Part shown: positions 33,134 through 44,734 of the stretch, in pieces
How the letters are laid out: each line of letters starts with the position of its first letter
Numbering within the stretch: the stretch's first letter is position 1
Assembly (NCBI GenBank): GCA_023053575.1
Contig: JAKZAP010000016.1
Location: 15,642,030 to 15,706,029 of the forward strand
DNA: 64,000 nucleotides
From: Branchinecta lynchi
Lineage: Eukaryota; Arthropoda; Branchiopoda; Anostraca; Branchinectidae
Direction: 5' to 3'
Program-made: the position numbers and the translations under genes
Notes under the pieces: generated by a model
What the model was told of the DNA's origin: nothing
The model's database searches: none
The model's input: the letters and a program-made list of their open reading frames with translations, nothing else

Positions 33134-33233
33134 TAATAATTACACAAGGCAGGGCTCTGGAGTTACTTGAACAGCTACCTATCGGTGCGGACAATACATC
33201 AGACAATGGCATGGCAAAACACGGATACGTCAG
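33134..33233 (+). CDS. Isolated exon-like segment, unknown gene
   Basis: Bounded by a possible acceptor (GAAATTCCAACAG, weak pyrimidine tract) and a strong donor (CAG|GTAAGATG). One frame reads IITQGRALELLEQLPIGADN then TSDNGMAKHGYV, which looks protein-like (charged, no low complexity). The phases (1 in, 2 out) do not match FBXL5: spliced between the exons at 18206 and 49893 it would give a stop after about 12 codons. It could be an exon of another nested gene, a poison exon, or a piece of a mobile element. No family recognised. Confidence 0.3.
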
Positions 33234-33339
33234 GTAAGATGCTTTGGCAGCGATATTTCGAGATTTGGTTTTAAGGAGAAGCAGGGTATTGTCAGGCCTT
33301 CTTTTTTAAGACCGAATAGGCTGAGATACGACAGTCTAG

Positions 33340-33547
33340 TTACCCGTCACTTATTCACATAAATAGGCTTGAAGATCCGATGAAAATGCGTGATTTTGTA
33401 GCTCTGCTATACAAATAATCGATTTTTTTTTTCGAATGAACTTTTGCTTTCGGATTTATGGTACATCTGTTTGCTTTTCTGTTTGCTATGCTTGAAGGAT
33501 TTAGCTTGGGTCAGACCTAATAATGGTCTTTCTTCTGGAGTGACTTT
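33340..33547 (+). repeat. Repeat S, copy 1
   Basis: Blocks AAATAGGC(T/C)TGAA, TTCGAATGAA, CTTTCGGATTT(A/G)TGGTA and CTATGCTTGAA are shared with 35820-36250 and 38940-39310. Confidence 0.6.
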
Positions 33548-34064
33548 AAAGGACCCCTCGCACTATTTACTCTTCGACTTGCAGTATTTTAAAAATATTT
33601 GAATACTTTAACATTAGTGTACAGTTTTGGCTGTTTTAAGCCTTTTCCGAGACCCGTTGACTTGTACTGAAAACAGGGAAACAATTTACATAACAGGTTT
33701 TTCTGATGGAAAAACTTCTCGCAGACAACCGTCGACAGCGTGATACACATCGAAGGTAGCAACATACGGCAAGTGAGAGAATTAGCATGGTTTTGCTGGA
33801 GGGGTTAGAATGTACCGTACGAAATTGGGGTTTCTGGGTTTACGAATAAATGGAGAGATTATGAAAGTAGGTTGCGTTGGCATTATAGGTAACACAAGTC
33901 CATTAAAATCCGGAATTGAAGATTATCTGAGCTTTGCTTCATTAGTCATCGAAATGAACGCTTGTGTTGAAATTCAAACTCTATTGGGTAATCGGGATGA
34001 ACTTTCTTTTATCTGGCTATCAGTCCATCTGCAGAACATCACGAGCAGAGCCCGAGAGGAAAAA
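33548..34064 (+). repeat. Family G, copy 2
   Basis: Starts AAAGGACCCCTCGCACTAT, then GGCTGTTTTAAG, GAGACCCGTTGA, then TTTTTCTGATGGAAAAACTT and CAACCGTCGACAGCGTGATACACATCG. This is the most complete copy and is the reference for the copies at 39470-39709 plus 42040-42480 (split by B8). Open frames here are not convincing genes. Confidence 0.7.
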
Positions 34065-35105
34065 GTACAATTCCCTGATTTGAGTCAAAATATTTCAGTG
34101 TGTTCGAATCAAAGATAGAAAGAAAAGTAGGCTTTTCAGTTGAACTTTAAACAGAAACAGCGTATTTTCAGACCATCTTTAAGTTGTAATCTGTAGTTGT
34201 AATAGTTTTATGGAATTCTTGTGCAACACACAAAATTAAAAAAAAAAATTCCCTGATTTGAGTCGAAATATTTCAGTGTGTTTGAATCCAAGATAGAAAA
34301 AAAAGCAGGCTTTTCAGTTGAACTTTAAGCAGAAACAGTGTATTTTCAGACCATCTTTAAGTTGTAATCTGTAGTTGTAATAGTTTTTGGAATTCTTGTG
34401 CAACACACAAAATTAAAAAAAAAATTCCCTGATTTGAGTCGAAATATTTCTGTGTGTTTGAATCAAAGATAGAAAGAAAAGTAGGCTTTTCAGTTGAACT
34501 TTAAGCAGAAACAGCGTATTTTCAGAACATCTTTAAGTTGTAATCTGTAGATGTAATAGTTTTTGGAATTCTTGTGCAACACACAAAATTAAAAAAAAAA
34601 TTCCCTGATTTGAGTCGAAATATTTCAGTGTGTTTGAATCAAAGATAGAAAGAAAAGTAGGCTTTTCAGTTGAACTTTAAGCAGAAACAGCGTATTTTCA
34701 GACCATCTTTAAGTTGTAATCTGTAGTTGTAATAGTTTTTGGAATTCTTGTGCAACACACAAAATAAAAAAAAAAATTCCCTGATTTGAGTCGAAATATT
34801 TCAGTGTGTTTGAATCCAAGATAGAAAGAAAAGCAGGCTTTTCAGTTGAACTTTAAGCAGAAACAGCGTATTTTCAGACCATCTTTAAGTTGTATCTGTA
34901 GTTGTAATAGTTTTTTGGAATTCTTGTGCAGCACACAAAATTCAAAAAAAAAATTCATGATTTGAGTCGAAATATTTCAGTGTGTTCGAATCCAAGATAG
35001 AAAGAAAATCAGGCTTTTCAGTTGAACTTTAAGCATGAACAGCGTATTTTCAGACCATCTTTAAGTTGTATCCGTAGATGTAATTTTTGGAATTCTTGTG
35101 CAACT
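34065..35105 (+). repeat. Tandem array, about 176-bp unit, six copies
   Basis: Units begin (A)TTCCCTGATTTGAGTCGAAATATTTCAG near 34070, 34248, 34422, 34598, 34776 and 34952. They contain CAGGCTTTTCAGTTGAACTTTAAGC and end GGAATTCTTGTGCAACACAC and an A-tract. Units are nearly identical, the last two more diverged. Single related units occur at about 36165-36240 and 39245-39315. Confidence 0.92.
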
Positions 35106-35455
35106 CTCGAACTTGTTTGCCTAGTAAGGTTACACGTTTGCACTGTTCCTTCAGGTTAAAACAAAAAAGCTAATTAAGAGATCTGACAATGCGTTTTTAG
35201 CATTATTGTGTAAACATCCGTGTTTCTTTAGCACGCATTGTTTGTTCCCTAGCCTTGCCATTCATATGTCGTTGGCTGTGTATGCTTCGGTGGGAGGGCA
35301 AGATGACATATGTAAGATTGTTTGTGGTTTTCGTCGGTAAGAGATTCAAAAGTGCGAGGCAATTCGGTTGTTTGTTTAGGTGACTTGAGTTTTGCATTGA
35401 CTGGTTCCCTAGGGGTTTCCAACTTAAAGGCCAAATTTAAATCCAGTCCCGCCCT
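35106..35455. other. Unassigned intron DNA
   Basis: Nothing recognised with confidence. Confidence 0.4.
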
Positions 35456-35710
35456 TTGAACCTCTTTTCCATTACCAAGGTAATAACAAGTGCAATAAGC
35501 CAAATCGTAGCAGCCTCATGCCCCCTTTGTTACAATTCATTAAGAACGGCATGTCATCCATCATATGACAAAACAGTCCAGTTTCCAAGTGTTCATCCTC
35601 GTATTGCATGTAGCAAAATATGGGACAGTCTCCCTGATAATGTCCGTAGCATTCAGTCGTTTGGCACCTTTAAGACCAGCTTAAAGTAGTTTTGGTTGAT
35701 AAATATAATA
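35456..35710 (+). pseudogene. LINE RT C-terminal tail
   Basis: An open stretch on the + strand encodes HPRIACSKIWDSLPDNVRSI and SFGTFKTSLK then a stop at 35687-35689. The pattern (W-x-SLPDxxRS...FKxxLK) is the usual C-terminus of many non-LTR retrotransposon polyproteins. An inverted, shorter copy is at 45518-45648. Confidence 0.75.
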
Positions 35711-36250
35711 AAGGTTAACTTCAGACACCGAGGTTGATATTGGAAAAAAACACCGAGATGGTCATGAAAATAACCGATCCGAGACGAAGGCGAGGTAGGT
35801 TATGACCATCACTTATTCACTTAAATAGGCCTGAAAACCCGAAAAAGATGCGTTACTCTGTTTGTCCCCTGTCCACAGATAAACGATTTCATCGAATGAA
35901 ATCACTCTTTCGGATTTGTGGTACCTCTATGTGCCTGGTCCTCTATGCTTGAAATATTTAGCAACTAACCAACTAAAATATTAAACAGTTGCCTCAAAAT
36001 AAGCGCCGGCTAATCGCCTTTCATCCTGGAAATGCAGGCTTGATTTCTAATTCAGAATCTGCGCGTTTGGATGAATTTTGGGTTGTCATGCAAGTAGCGC
36101 ACATTCTGAACGTCCTTATTAGAGCCTCGGGAGAAAAAATGCAGAATCTCTTATATAGATTAGTCAAAATGATTCAGTGTAGGGCCTATTCGAAAAGCTT
36201 GCCTTTTCAGTTATATTTTAAACCTTTTGCATCGAATCTGCGCTGCGAAG
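35711..36250 (+). repeat. Repeat S, copy 2
   Basis: Shares ordered blocks with 33340-33547 and 38940-39310 (ATAAGCGCCGGCTAATCG, CCTGGAAATGCAGGC, GGATGAATTTTGGGTTGTCATGCAAG). It ends in one diverged unit of the 176-bp repeat. The long open frame here is a by-product. Confidence 0.65.
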
Positions 36251-36973
36251 CGGGAAGTCCGGACGGACTCGACAAGCGCCAACAAACAACAATTTGCCAG
36301 TTTCACGGGCCAATTAAGTATTTGCGTTTTGAACGCTATTTCTGGACCATTTGCCCTAGTGGGAACCTTATCTGCCTCGAAAAGATCCAAACACGACAAA
36401 TGCCAATATCATTGCTTTACGGGTCGTTCAAATACGGGTCGAAACCCTGATTGGTGGTGAAAAAAAAAAAAACAGTGGCGAAAAATAATGGTATCCCTCG
36501 ACACTAAAGGTAGTTGTCCGGTAGTTGAGCAGTACTGAAAGAAATAGTGTTCACACTAATTGTGAATTGAAAGTGCTATCATGTGTTTTCTAAAAAGACC
36601 TCTCTCTGTTGTCATTTACATTTTACGATAAACACATTCATTCCTTCATTGTAACTTCAACGTTTGAGTAATTGCTTCCGGAATACTGAAGCTTTGTTTG
36701 GGGTCACACAATTGACCCCTTAAGTTTGTCACTACACATACCAGTTTCACAGGTGTAACCAGAATCCTGGTAAGTGGGTCGAGTCGCATAGTTGACCGTC
36801 TTAAAACTGTAAAAGTACAGATGGTGCCAGAATCTGTTTTTTTTGTTTTTTTTCTTTTCTGGAATTTGGAAGTTTCAAAAGAGCAAACCTGCTAGTCACC
36901 AAAACCTGGATGTATTTTAGGTTTGTAACCTTTTGGAAACCGAGATGTATTCAAAATGTATGTTTACTCATAG
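36251..36973. other. Unassigned intron DNA
   Basis: No gene or family recognised. Confidence 0.4.
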
Positions 36974-37228
36974 AACAAGAGCTGAAAGCCAATAAGGCAT
37001 ATGTATTTTAGCTAAGGGTTGTACGCAGGCAAATAGGACATTTTCAGTCGTCGACTGTCGAGCCCCATCCAGATCGGATCGCAAGTTCGATTGTTAATCC
37101 CCCCCCCCCTCTAACTACCTCGCAGTGCCCGGATCCGGTCCGGAAATGTTAATGAACAGACCTTGACAGGGCAAACTTTAGCTGAACTACCCTTGCAAGC
37201 GCCTTCTGATCTTTTAGCTGTTGTTGGC
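36974..37228. mobile_element. Degenerate family B fragments
   Basis: AACAAGAGCTGAAAGCCAATAAGGCATATG (a B terminus, minus orientation) at 36974 and CTTGCAAGCGCCTTCTGATCTTTTAGCTGTTGTT (an eroded terminus, + orientation) ending near 37227 face each other, with a short C-run module between. Confidence 0.5.
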
Positions 37229-37828
37229 ACATTTAAGCTAAGCTCTGTGGAGTTTGATACGGCTTCGTATCCTATCCTATTTTAATGTTGATGACAAAGC
37301 CGAGTTTGGAGCTTTGCTGGGAAACTTGCTTTCCTGGTTTACCGATAGTAGGCTAACATTATAATGTAGTGCCAAAAATATTTCTGCCTCGTCATATCCC
37401 TGGTGTTATTTCCTCATTCAAAAACAAAACAAGACGATCTTAACTTTTACCGTAAAGATTCAAGTTTGTATTCCCTTGTTACCATCTTCGTTGGAGCATT
37501 TTTTAGATGAACAGCCGAAAATGAAGTCTACCATGTATGGGCTAGGCTTCTCGTGACTTACGCGTGTCACGTGTAAAGATTTGGACATGCTCATGTAATT
37601 GCCGGTTAGTTCATAAATGCGCTGGTCTTCGCTAGGCTGTAAGAGAAGTTGCCCGAATCATCATGGAGCAAATGCTATGTTTTCGAGCTCCTTCTGCCAC
37701 CGCCATTTTTTTTTTTTGTTTTTTTTAAATTTGCCTTCCTGTAGCCCACCTTTGTCTAGGTATTGCTTCAGTCCAAGCTGACTGCGAATCGTATTTGACG
37801 GTTGAAAACGGATATGTCAGCTACATTT
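37229..37828. other. Unassigned intron DNA
   Basis: Nothing recognised apart from a T-tract near 37708. Confidence 0.4.
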
Positions 37829-37905
37829 TTTATTTTATTTATTTATTTATGACCCGCTTTTTGCGTAACAGCGGAGTATGAATAAAATACAAAAGTATAT
37901 ACATA
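37829..37905 (-). repeat. LINE 3' tail with (TTTA)n, minus
   Basis: (TTTA)n then TGACCCGCTTTTTGCGTAACAGCGGAGTATGAATAAAATAC. The same tail occurs at 56065-56125 (minus) and 39501-39585 (plus, CTCCGCTTTCTGAAAACGGCGGGTTATAAATAAA). Confidence 0.65.
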
Positions 37906-38114
37906 TTAAAACACAAAACAATGTAAATAAACACGACAACATTATTTTCATATAAATAAAAAACACACTAAATAGACTTAAAATTTGTACACAGTGCTAA
38001 AAAAAATACCGACCAATTTTAGTAAAATTATTTTGTTAATTAATTAATGTTAATTAATAAATTAATTTTATTTTGTTTGTCGTTATTTTGTTAGAGTTAT
38101 CTGGCTCAGGCTCG

Positions 38115-38240
38115 ACCCGCTCAAGTTGAAAAATGAACTTGAGCAGCGTGAGTCTGAAGAGGAACCTTGCCAACAAGGGCCGAAGTATAGCTCTAATAAA
38201 ATTTAGCTGACTTATCCGTTTTGCACCGTCAAATACCTTT
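38115..38240 (+). repeat. Dispersed repeat N, copy 2
   Basis: GAACCTTGCCAACAAGGGCCG, AGTATAGCT, AAAATTTAGCTGACTTATCCG; matches 15660-15765. Confidence 0.6.
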
Positions 38241-38939
38241 GTCTTCTGAAGTTTTCGTTCGTTATTTTGTTAATTACGATCTGTTGCAGAAGTCTGTTTA
38301 CTAAAAATTGGGGCGGAGAAATGGGCCTAAACGATTAACCTAGTAGGCTATAGACACGCTAGGGTTAGTGGTGTTTATTTTATTTTTATTTGTTTCCCGT
38401 GGCCCTCGGGACTTTTTGCATATTAAATTATGTTCTATTCTGTTTTGTCAGCAAGCGCAATGAAAAGTTTTTCAAATCTTAGTTGCGTTCATTTCGTCAG
38501 CCATTATGCAATTTGCTACTACTTTGTCGCTTTGAACCAACTTCCGGCTGAGTTCGGCCATAAAAGGGCCATATTGAGTTCACAAGTTTCGTATGAAATT
38601 TCGAGCAAGAAAGATAATAAAATGAAAGAAGATATTTAAAATTTTCGCAAGGATTCGATGTTTATAGAATGACGTCGAAAATTGTTTAGAATAGTACCCT
38701 TAGCCTATCTCCTAGAGCTCATCCAATATTTATAAATTTCCCAAAGTGGAAATATACATATCGTGCCTCCTCATCAGTATAGTCGGATTATATGCCCTTA
38801 AAGAACTAGGCTACACGAAAATGAACTAATCTTATTATTACCGCTGCGTTATTGTCCGTCACATCATCCTGTTGAAATATGGAAGATAAAGTTTAACCAA
38901 AAGGAGCTAAGACCTGACAGTCTAGTTACACATCATGTA
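38241..38939. other. Unassigned intron DNA
   Basis: Nothing recognised. Confidence 0.4.
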
Positions 38940-39709
38940 TACATAAATAGTCCTGAAAACCTGATAAAGAACCGTTTTCGATTTCATCGAATGAACATAA
39001 TCTTTCGGATTGGTGGTAGCTCTATGCGCCTGTCCCTCTATGCTTGAAATATTTACCAAGTAACCAACTGAAATATTAAGCTATTGCAAAAAATAAGCGC
39101 CGACTTATCGTATTTAATCCTGCAAATGCAGGCACGTTTTCAAAATCTCCGTGTCTGGATGAATTTTGGGTTGTCATGCAAGCAGCGCACATCTTGAACG
39201 TCATTACTAGAGCCTCGTTTGAAAAAATGCAAAATCCTTTAGGTGGGTCAGAATGTTTCAGTGTATTCAAATTGCATATGTAAAATAAGCTTCCTTTTCA
39301 GTTAAACTTTAAGCGGACCTCAAAATACGACGTTTCCACTTAAAGCCGACTCCTCTCTGTTTCCTGTAACCTTTACCTTACAAGAAAGTATCCTAAACAC
39401 TGACAGAATTGCTACTTGCATGTGTCTAACTTCTTTGTTCACCTTTGTGTGCAGTTCGACGATTCCAGGGTTCTTAAAGGACCCCTCGCACTATGTATGT
39501 TTATGTGTAATATTTATTTTCTTCGTTTACTCCGCTTTCTGAAAACGGCGGGTTATAAATAAATTACTTACTTACTTATTACTCTTCATCTTACATTATT
39601 TTAAAATATTTGAATACTTTAAAAGCAGGCTGTGCTTTCAACAAATAACCCACGGCTTTTGCTGTTTTAAGACTTTTCGGAGACCCGTTGAATTATAGCG
39701 AAGTTTTTT
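38940..39709 (+). repeat. Repeats S and G, copy 3, 5' part
   Basis: S blocks (to about 39310) are followed by the G start CTTAAAGGACCCCTCGCACTAT at 39474. A LINE tail (39501-39585, ending in ACTT repeats) interrupts G after CACTAT. G resumes ATTACTCTTCATCTTACATT and runs to GACCCGTTGAATTATAGCGAAG, where family B copy B8 is inserted. G continues at 42040. Confidence 0.7.
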
Positions 39710-42039
39710 ATGGCACTTGAGCTTACTCAAGTGCCATATAGCGATCGGATCGCAATGTATGTCTGTCTGCATTTTGCTAGTTTGAGCACTTCCTCATGAC
39801 CTAGGACCATAAAACTTAGCACGCATATCAGGGACGCAACCGGATTAACTTGGAAATAATGACTTCCCCGATCCGACCATCAATGGGGAGTGGCAACATG
39901 GGGAATCCGGAAATTAGTAACATTCATAACTTTGGAACAGATAATCGGGAGTGCATTAAACTTGACAGGTATCAAGAACAAACGTCTCGGATGTTCATTG
40001 TCAAATTCGGATCGAATCCGATAACTGGGAGGGGGACACCCGAAATCTCTTCAAATGCTTTTTCTGGTTTTCGTCAAACCCCTACCCCTTTCTTCGCACT
40101 AGTATAGCTCTGCGCATGGATGAGTCATTGTTTCATCACACTAGTATAGCTCTGCTCGTGGATGAGTCATTCTTTGCTGTGATTCGTTCGGAGACAGCTA
40201 GATCAATCGAAGGTCGAAGGGGTTGGCAAAATATGTTGTTGAACCTTAGTAGGGGTTGATATAGCGGATCATCGGGCGTGCATTAAACTTGACAGGTATC
40301 AAGAACAAATGTCTTTGATGTTCATTGTCAAATTCGGATCGGATCCGATAACTGGTGGGGGCTGAAGGGCTGGAGAACTTAATCGCTTTTTATAGTTTTC
40401 GTTTTTCTTCGCACTTGTATAGCTCTGCGCATGATGAGTCATTCATTCATCACACTAGTATAGCTCTGCTCGTGGATGAGTCATTCTTTGCTAGAATTCG
40501 TTTGAAGAGAGCTAGATCAATCGAAGCTCGAATGGGTTGGCAAAATATGTTGTTGAACCTTAGTAGGGGTTGATATAGATTAGGGGGTGCTAGGATGATG
40601 AAACTTGGCACGCGTATCAGGGACCCGACCAAACCAACCTGGAAATAATCAGTTTCCTGATCCGACCATCTTGGGGGAGTGGAGGGTGGGGGAATCTGGA
40701 AAATTTAGTGATGTGTAACTTTCGAACGGGTGATCGGATTGAAATGAAACTTAATTCCTGAATAAATGAGATATCTCTGATGTTCCATTTGAAGTCCGAA
40801 CTGGATTCGACAGCTTTGTAGGAGTTGTGGGGGACCGGAAATCTCGAGAAACGGTTAGAATGGAGGGATCGGAGTGAAACTTGCTGGGAATAACCAGCAT
40901 CTGCTCCAGATAAATCGTTTACACATTTGGACTGGATCCGGACACTTGGGTGGAGGGGTGTTTCCGGGAATTCCGGTGATGGCGGTTCTGGCGATTTTCA
41001 CGACGAAACTTGGGAGGCGTACCAGGGACCCTATCAAACTGACTTGTAAATAAAAATTTACTCGATCCGATAGTCGTGGGGGAGTAGAGTAAGGGGGAAT
41101 CCGGAATATTGAGTAATGCGTAACTTTGGAATGGGTGATCGGATTTGAGTAAAATTTTGTAATTGAACAGAGGACATGTCTCTGGTGATCTTTTTCGTGT
41201 CCGGACCAGATCCGACAACAACTGGGGGGGGGGAATATGTTACCGGTTTAGACTGGACAGATCGGGATGGAACTTTGTGGGAATAACTAACAGATGGTGG
41301 GGATAAATCATTTACAGAACCGGGTTGGCTCAGGCGACTATGGGGGGAGTCCAGAATTCCGGTGATCACGAGTAAAGGTACTTCCAAATGTGCTAGGACG
41401 ATGAAACTTGGCTGGAATATTAGAAATTCGACAATATTGGCTTAGAACTCGCCACCTTCCAAATCCTACCATTCCTTAAAGTACCAATCACGACCGCAAA
41501 TTAAGGAAAATACTTTTAAGCAAAATATGCATTTTCGTGATCACCATGAGCTCATTACCATTTTTGCCTCAAGGGTTTGCTTACAAATAAGGTTCTAGCT
41601 CCCTTAAAGTGTGCATCTTCACCGCAAGGTCGAAAAGTTTATCAACGATACATCTCAACCCATTATCGTTTGTGCCACAAGGGTTCTACTTTTGACCAAA
41701 CTGTATACATCAATGATCCCTAAGAACCTGCTATCGTTTTTGCCTCAAGGGTTTTGCTTACAGATGCATTTCTAGCGCCTTTAAAACGGTAAACTATGCA
41801 GCAACAATTCAAAGAAGAAACGTATTTGATATAAATGTCGAAACCATATTGAAGACCATTGAACCGCCCAACGAAGAAGATGAGTTCTAGAAATGCAGTA
41901 AATGCTAAACATACAGTACTTTTTACTTAATAGTGTATAATAAAATAATATTCGACTCTGTACAAAACTCCCAAACAAAAAACTCCCGCCAACATTTTGC
42001 CTACTCTTGCAAGTGCCATATGAGCTTTCAGCTCTTGTT
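39710..42039 (+). mobile_element. Family B element, copy B8
   Basis: Hairpin TGGCACTTGAG-CTTA-CTCAAGTGCCA after a T-tract; ends AAGTGCCATATGAGCTTTCAGCTCTTGTT at 42039. Inside, a segment of about 178 bp with ACTAGTATAGCTCTGC(T/G)CGTGGATGAGTCATTC is duplicated (about 40088-40265 and 40400-40577). The 3' third (41450-41780) has GTTTTTGCCTCAAGGGTTTTGCTTACA repeats shared with copy B5. Inserted in a G repeat. Confidence 0.85.
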
Positions 42040-42313
42040 CTGATGGAAAAACTTCTCATAGACAACCGTTGATATAAATGTCGAAACCATATTGAAGACC
42101 ATTGAACCGCCCAACGAAGAAGATGAGTTCTAGAAATGCAGTAAATGCTAAAAATACAGTACTTTTTACTTACTAGTGTATAATAAAATAATATTCGACT
42201 CTGTACAAAACTCCCAAACAAAAAACTCCCGCCAACATTTTGCCTACTCTTGCAAGTGCCATATGAGCTTTCAGCTCTTGTTCTGATGGAAAAACTTCTC
42301 ATAGACAACCGTC
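41828..42313 (+). repeat. 243-bp direct duplication across the end of B8
   Basis: The unit starting GATATAAATGTCGAAACC at 41828 is repeated from 42071 almost without change. Each unit contains the last about 210 bp of B8 plus about 31 bp of flanking G sequence (CTGATGGAAAAACTTCTCATAGACAACCGT). Confidence 0.92.
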
Positions 42314-42490
42314 GACAGCGTGATACACATCGAAGGTAGCAAAACACGGCTAGTGAGAAAATCAGTGTGGTTTTCTTAGAGGGATTAGAATGTAACGTAC
42401 GAAATTGGGGTCTCCAGGTTTAGAAATATATGGAGTGATTATGGAAGTAGGCTGTGTTAGTATTATACGTAAGACAAAACAGGTCCTTTA
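42314..42490 (+). repeat. Family G, copy 3, 3' part
   Basis: CGACAGCGTGATACACATCGAAGG, GTACGAAATTGGGGT, ATATGGAGTGATTATGGAAGTAGG; continuation of the copy split by B8. Confidence 0.7.
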
Positions 42491-43004
42491 AAGTTTAACT
42501 GGAAAGCCAACTTATTTTTGTGTCATTTAACTGACTACACTGAATTATTTGGATTCTGCGAAGAGATTTTTTATTTGTTCACTATCTGCTCTAGTTATGA
42601 GGTTCAGAATATCTGCGGCCGTCGCCACAACATAAATTTCACTATGACGCGGGAAATTCTATCTTAACACAAATGCGTTTTTCAGTGGGCAGTGATGAGA
42701 TTAGTAAAGATTGCTTAGTGCCTAAACAACAACAAAAAATCATAAATCTTTCTCGTAAGGCATTCAACAAAACTACAGGCGCATAGAAGTATCACAAATT
42801 ACACAGAAATTCCACTATTTGAAAACTGATTATTCGTGAATAGTGGAATAACGGAGTAACGCATTTTCAGCGGGTCTTCAAGTCAGTGCAAGTGAATAAG
42901 TGAGCTTTAACTAGACCGTCATATCCCAGTTCTTCTCGGTTAAGCTTTAATCATTGAACACTAAGTGATTTAAAATCTGCGATTTGTGAATATCAGCTTG
43001 AAAT
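42491..43004. other. Unassigned intron DNA
   Basis: Nothing recognised. Confidence 0.4.
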
Positions 43005-43312
43005 AAGTCTTCCTTGCAAGTATTATCACTATCCCCTTTTTCGCCCATGTTAGTAGCGAAAGTTGACAGAAGATTGACAGCCTGTCGAGGTTGCCAATAA
43101 GGTCCGAGAGGAATACTGGCAATAAGTTTTCCCCATATCCCGCTAATTCTTCTACCCAATTTTTACGTAGTTTCATTCCATCATTTATTTCTGGTAATTT
43201 CTTGTAAGTGTATTAGTTAAATTGTTTCTTTTGTTTGTGTGTATTTTGTAAATTTGTACTCCTTTTCTAGCTTTTAGCTATACGGATTAAACTTGATTGA
43301 TTGATTGAAAAA
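43005..43312 (+). pseudogene. LINE R 3' end, plus orientation
   Basis: Complementary to the 3' part of the minus-strand LINE R (4142-4515): TTTTACGTAGTTTCATTCCATCATTTATTTCTGG, then CTTTTAGCTATACGGATTAAACTTGATTGATTG and an A-tract. The A-tract and TTGA repeats mark a retrotransposon tail. Confidence 0.65.
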
Positions 43313-43419
43313 AAAAAAAAAATAAGGGCCGAGATATCGCTGATGAAGAATCGTAGGTGACGTATCCGTTGTATAGATTATTTGAATATATGTTTCAAAG
43401 TCAGCTTGGGCTCAAATAA

Positions 43420-44391
43420 TATTTATGTTTATAGCGACTGGTGAGGAATGTTTTGGATCAGCTAATTTTAAGTATGCACTTGTGTTTCCGGGTCGATAGC
43501 TCGGCTTAAAAAGGTCAGAGTTTGGTGAGATCCTTTGGAAGGTACACTTTTTGCAACTGCGTGTCATGATTTGTCAAATCACTTCGCTTCACGCAGTTTT
43601 CAGTATTTTTGGGGTTGGGGTTGGACGAAGGGGCAAGCGCCCTCCCCCCCCCTAAAACAGAAATGACGCCTATAAATTGGTTGCTATTATGAATGTTTCA
43701 TGCCTGAATTCTTGGCTGTTGTTGATGATGACGTATGTAACTATGTTGATAGGTTTTTTCCCAAATATTTTTTTCACAAATATGTTTTAACCAATATTCC
43801 AACCAGTAGCGGCCAAACATAGTAAAATAGTATATATACCAAAGATTGTTGAAATTTTAAATAGCCTTTGACCATTTGTACGTGCTTTAAATGTGGATGT
43901 TATACTGATAAATTTGTGCATGACAGTACTCATCAATTTTAGTTTCGTAACCGTGGAAGTGTGAGCGAATAAATTACTATTCTGTTCTATCTTACTATTC
44001 AAGCAAAAGCTGAAGATTGGATTAGGATTAGTACGTCCGTCTTTTATTATGGGCTTTAGCTTAATTACAATGAAATCACGTAAAATCACATGAACCATTT
44101 GCGTCTATCCTTAATTTCATCGACCGGTTTCTGCCACTTCCTAAAATTTAGTGTGTAAAGTGATTGATAGTCTTAGCGTCACCAGACAGGTTTCTCGCTA
44201 TTTTCTTCTTCTACTACTTTTAACGGAATAAATTAGAAGACTCGAGAGGTCGTTGGCCGAAGACTTCAAGGCTTTTTGCTAAATTGGCTTTAAAGCTTTA
44301 GCTTGCGATGAACCCGAATTTGGTGAATGTTTGCTAACGTGTCCAGCTTTTAATTAACTTCCGGGATGCCAGTGCGTGTAACCAGTTTAAT
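43420..44391. other. Unassigned intron DNA
   Basis: A short C-rich segment at about 43630-43670 resembles the C/G-tract MITEs elsewhere, but no termini can be shown. Nothing else recognised. Confidence 0.4.
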
Positions 44392-44551
44392 AGTGCGAAC
44401 ACACGATCAGGGTCGGGAGCTCCCGGACTGGAATTCCTGCCGGGATTTTTGGCACTATCATCACTTCTATATGGAGAAGTTGAAATTTTCTCAACTTGAT
44501 GGTGAAACTGCAGAAAATCCGGCCGGGTAATCTTGATCGTGTGTTCGCACT
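44392..44551. mobile_element. MITE T (AGTGCGAACACACGATCA)
   Basis: Perfect 18-bp inverted termini AGTGCGAACACACGATCA/TGATCGTGTGTTCGCACT enclose 160 bp. Inner arms pair further (TCTCAACTT/AAGTTGA). Target duplication not clear. Confidence 0.82.
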
Positions 44552-44734
44552 TCAAAGTATGAGTGAGTTGCTGTTGTGTAAAAAGGGAGAAGCTAGTACC
44601 CGTGGACAGGTGTGATTATTGTACCTTTGTACCTACTGTACCTTTCCTTTCTGAAAAAAACCTAACATCATCCAACTTGACTCCTAACTAACAGAAAAAT
44701 CATCAACCTTCCCATGCCAGTAATTCCGTCAGTC

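Noticed and set aside
35989..36450. Plus-strand open frame of 153 codons
   Set aside because: It starts inside repeat S, whose other copies do not keep the frame.
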